A stretch of DNA of 36,705 bases from CAYLLD01 sp964425135 (GTDB taxonomy: Bacteria > Pseudomonadota > Alphaproteobacteria > Rhodobacterales > Rhodobacteraceae), in the NCBI GenBank assembly GCA_964425135.1, contig CAYRKW010000032.1, positions 1 to 36,705 of the forward strand, read 5' to 3'. Within the stretch, counting starts at the first letter, position 1, and every line of letters starts with the position of its first letter. Position numbers and translations under genes: made by a program. The notes under the pieces are model-generated. The model was given only the letters and a program-made list of their open reading frames with translations. It was not told the origin of the DNA and did not search any database. Shown piece after piece: positions 34,241 to 36,705 of this stretch.

Positions 34241-36705
34241 ATGCAAGAAATGTCCATTGAAGAAATCGTGACTGCAGAAATCGATGGCCTAGAGGGTCAA
34301 CCACTTGAGATTAGTTCAGCTGGTGCTGGAGAATACCAAGTTCTGGAAAACACGTCCCATATCGATATTGCCTTTGATCAAGATGTTATTGAAAAAGTTG
34401 TTCGCGACGGCGATGATGCAATCATCGTCTTGGAAGATGGTACGATCATCCGCCTCCTCGACTACTTCGATGTTTTCGACGAAGCGCTCTTAGCAGGTTT
34501 GGGCTTTGCGCCAGCGGCCGCTGGATTAGGTGGGTTGCTCGCTGCTTTGGGCGGTGCCGCCGTCGTTGGTGGCGCTGCGCTCGCGGGCGACGCGGGTGAT
34601 GGGGATGGCTCCGAAAATGCACCGACGGTTGATGCCGTTTTGAGAAATTCCTCTACACCGGTTATCTCTGGAACAGCGGTCCCTGGTTCCGTTGTTCAGG
34701 CAACCATAGGCGGCGCAACGTTTGAAACGACGTCCGACCCTGAAACAGGAATATGGTCGATTGACACACAAACCGAGACGCCCATTGACGGAGAGTTTAC
34801 GCCGCTTGAGGAAGGCGCTCATGACGTAGAAGCCACCGCAACTACACCCGATGGCTCGGTGGGAACTGACGTCACAAATTCAGAGGTTGTGATTGATCTG
34901 ACGGCGGAAACACCGACCATCGACGCACAAACAACAAACGAGCCCGCGCCTGTTGTGACGGGAACCGCCGAACCCGGTTCAGAGTTGGTTGTTACGATTG
35001 GTACTGCAACATACGAGACCACAGCAGATCCCGAGACCGGAATATGGTCAATTGACACGTCGAGCGAAGAGCCAACGTCTGGTGAATATCTTCCCATCCA
35101 AGATGGTGAACTACCCGTCTCAGTGTCAGCATCAGATGAAGCAGGGAATGTTGGGACCGCCTCGGGCTCGATAACAATCGACATGGTGCCACCCGGTGCG
35201 CCAACAATCGATCCGACAAACGGTCAAACAATTTCGGGGTCGGGCGAACCAAATGGCACCGTGAACCTACAAATCGACGGCTACGATGAGATCGTTGAAG
35301 TCCCGGTAGACGAAAACGGCAATTGGACTTTTGATCCGGAACCAGATCTCGCGCACGAAACCGAGGTCTTCGCCTCGCAAATTGATGAAGCAGGTAACCC
35401 AAGTCAGGAAGCTACGGCTGCATTAGTGGACGCAGAAGTTCCGTTTCCACCTGCTGTCTTCCCAACGGATGGCACCGAAGTCACGGGGTCTGGCGAGTTG
35501 GGCGCAACAATCACCATAACATACGGTGATCCCGAAGTGACGTTGACCGGCACAGTTGATGAAAACAACCAATGGTCCATTCCCGCAGAACCCGAAATTC
35601 CGCATGGAACAGAGATTACCGTCACCCAAACTGACGCAGCTGGCAATGAAAGTGGCCCGGTCCAAGGTGTCGTGGACAGCCAACCGCCAAACGCACCTTT
35701 GATTGATCCAACTCAAGGTGACACCATTTCGGGTACCGGTGAGCCCGGTGCAGAAGTGACCGTACAGGTTCATGTTGGTGACCCTCCAATTTTGCTAACG
35801 GCAACCGTTGGCGAAGATGGCACGTGGGTGGCAGGTGATCCGTTTGACCCGGCCTTAGATCACGGAACGTCTATCACTGCCTATCAAACAGACGCGTCTG
35901 GAAACATCAGCGAAACCGACGATGAAACTGTCGACAATGAGGCACCAAGTGAACCTGTCATCAACCCGACAAATGGAACTGAGGTAACGGGAACGGCAGA
36001 ACCAAACTCAACTGTTGAGTTGACGATCCCGGGCGGCGAGCAAGTAACCATTCCCGTCGACGAGAATGGCAACTGGTCATATTCCCCCGAAGAACAGCTG
36101 CCAAATGGAACTGTTCTGATTGCAACCGCTACCGATGCGCTTGGCAATGAAAGTGCGCCCTCTACAGAAACCGTGGATCAGGACGCGCCAGATGCGCCCG
36201 AAATCGACCCAACTAATGGGACAAGTCTTTCTGGCACCGGCGAACCGGGTGCAACGATCGAGGTCACGTATTCCGGTATGACGGAACCGCTGACCGCCAC
36301 TGTTGATGAGAACGGCAATTGGTCAATTGAACCTGTCGATATCGATGACGGGACAACAGTGATTGCAACTCAAACTGACGCAGTCGGGAACGAAAGCGGA
36401 CCAGCAACCGAGGTTGTGGATGCCACGCCCCCTGTCGCAATCAACCCAGAACCAACCGATGGTACCGAAGTCGTTGGGATAGGCGAGCCCGGGACAACAG
36501 TCACGGTGACAGGCCCTGGTATTGACCCCCCAATTATCGCTGTTTGTGGTGAGGGTGGTGAGTGCATCATACCTTTGCCAAACCTGCCCACAGGCACGCC
36601 TATTACGCTCGTCCCGGTAGATGAAGCTGGAAACGAAGGCGAACCGGTGGTTGTCATCGTCGATGCGACGGCCCCCGACGCCCCGGTCATCAACCCGACC
36701 AATGG
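34241..36705 (+). CDS. Large Ig-like repeat adhesin, BapA/LapA-like N-terminus (5' part)
   Basis: The frame stays open for 821 codons to the right edge. ATG 34241 follows GAAGGTC; ATG 34250 is an alternative. There is no signal peptide. Residues about 28-80 resemble the N-terminal cap of BapA-type adhesins ('VVRDGDDAIIVLEDGTIIRL'). A hydrophobic Gly/Ala stretch follows (about 85-113, 'GLGGLLAALGGAAVVGGAAL'). From residue about 126 come tandem bacterial Ig-like repeats of 80-100 residues, with the pattern 'APxIDPTNGTxxSGTGEPGA...VDENGNWS...GTxxxATQTDAAGNES'. The protein is acidic and almost free of cysteine. Such proteins are exported by type I secretion using a C-terminal signal, here beyond the window, and act in surface attachment or biofilm (family knowledge). 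IS debris lies just upstream. Confidence 0.88.
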   Translation, partial: MQEMSIEEIVTAEIDGLEGQPLEISSAGAGEYQVLENTSHIDIAFDQDVIEKVVRDGDDAIIVLEDGTIIRLLDYFDVFDEALLAGLGFAPAAAGLGGLLAALGGAAVVGGAALAGDAGDGDGSENAPTVDAVLRNSSTPVISGTAVPGSVVQATIGGATFETTSDPETGIWSIDTQTETPIDGEFTPLEEGAHDVEATATTPDGSVGTDVTNSEVVIDLTAETPTIDAQTTNEPAPVVTGTAEPGSELVVTIGTATYETTADPETGIWSIDTSSEEPTSGEYLPIQDGELPVSVSASDEAGNVGTASGSITIDMVPPGAPTIDPTNGQTISGSGEPNGTVNLQIDGYDEIVEVPVDENGNWTFDPEPDLAHETEVFASQIDEAGNPSQEATAALVDAEVPFPPAVFPTDGTEVTGSGELGATITITYGDPEVTLTGTVDENNQWSIPAEPEIPHGTEITVTQTDAAGNESGPVQGVVDSQPPNAPLIDPTQGDTISGTGEPGAEVTVQVHVGDPPILLTATVGEDGTWVAGDPFDPALDHGTSITAYQTDASGNISETDDETVDNEAPSEPVINPTNGTEVTGTAEPNSTVELTIPGGEQVTIPVDENGNWSYSPEEQLPNGTVLIATATDALGNESAPSTETVDQDAPDAPEIDPTNGTSLSGTGEPGATIEVTYSGMTEPLTATVDENGNWSIEPVDIDDGTTVIATQTDAVGNESGPATEVVDATPPVAINPEPTDGTEVVGIGEPGTTVTVTGPGIDPPIIAVCGEGGECIIPLPNLPTGTPITLVPVDEAGNEGEPVVVIVDATAPDAPVINPTN
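34618..36705 (+). repeat. Tandem Ig-like repeat array (eight complete units plus the start of a ninth)
   Basis: Approximate unit starts are 34618, 34912, 35198, 35441, 35686, 35947, 36190, 36436 and 36679 (cut off). Units 1 and 2 are longer (about 98 residues) and share 'TADPETGIWSIDT'; units 3-8 are about 81-87 residues and share 'VDENGNWS' and 'TDAAGNES' variants. The units have diverged in DNA sequence, so this is an old array and not a recent exact expansion. Unit 8 differs in having two cysteines. Confidence 0.85.

Noticed and set aside
34051..34257. Small minus-strand frame upstream of the adhesin
   Set aside because: AT-rich, no ribosome site, overlaps the adhesin start and the candidate promoter leader; no family resemblance.
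34618..36705. Repeat array as CRISPR
   Set aside because: The periodicity is about 245-295 bp inside one open frame and reflects protein domains; no short identical repeats with spacers occur anywhere in the window.

Overview
The window looks like a chromosomal segment of a Roseobacter-group alphaproteobacterium (Rhodobacterales), most likely marine. I infer this from protein resemblance and gene order: the rpsB-tsf-pyrH-frr-uppS-cdsA-dxr-rseP-bamA-skp-fabZ-lpxA-lpxI-lpxB order, a ScfR-type fatty-acyl regulator, GlpR/GlpD, and transposase remnants of types I associate with roseobacters. No 16S rRNA or tRNA is present, so genus cannot be given.

Left part (1-8.8 kb): the 5' part of a Tat-exported ABC substrate-binding protein is divergent from an XRE/ScfR-like regulator, with a dyad-rich shared promoter region. 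Then come a haloacetate-dehalogenase-type hydrolase divergent from SelO, a glpR-glpD pair, a strongly structured intergenic element that I cannot identify, a HisC-like aminotransferase, and a low-complexity acidic protein of unknown function.

Centre (8.9-28.2 kb): valS is divergent from rpsB across a 100-N scaffold gap. RpsB carries a long C-terminal extension made of an Ala/Pro/Glu/Lys linker and a DUF2853-like domain. After tsf an orphan LuxR-type regulator on the minus strand sits between AT-rich flanks. Then a compact plus-strand run makes envelope components: pyrH and frr (UMP kinase, ribosome recycling), uppS, cdsA and dxr (isoprenoid and phospholipid precursors), rseP, bamA and skp (outer-membrane protein assembly), and fabZ, lpxA, lpxI and lpxB (fatty acid and lipid A). 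Several of these genes overlap by 4-44 bases, which suggests translational coupling. No lpxD is present.

Right part (28.2-36.7 kb): accessory in character. A transposase remnant broken over three frames follows lpxB directly. A minus-strand pair comes next: a 1207-residue membrane-anchored coiled-coil protein with an OmpA-like peptidoglycan-binding end, and a small membrane protein with a helix-hairpin-helix domain. Then an internally deleted IS6-type element with 17-bp terminal inverted repeats abuts an IS3-type remnant. The window ends inside a large adhesin gene that has a BapA/LapA-like N-terminus and at least eight tandem Ig-like repeats.

The observations most worth following are the RpsB-DUF2853 fusion, the coiled-coil/HhH pair, the structured element after glpD, and the adhesin with its one cysteine-containing repeat.
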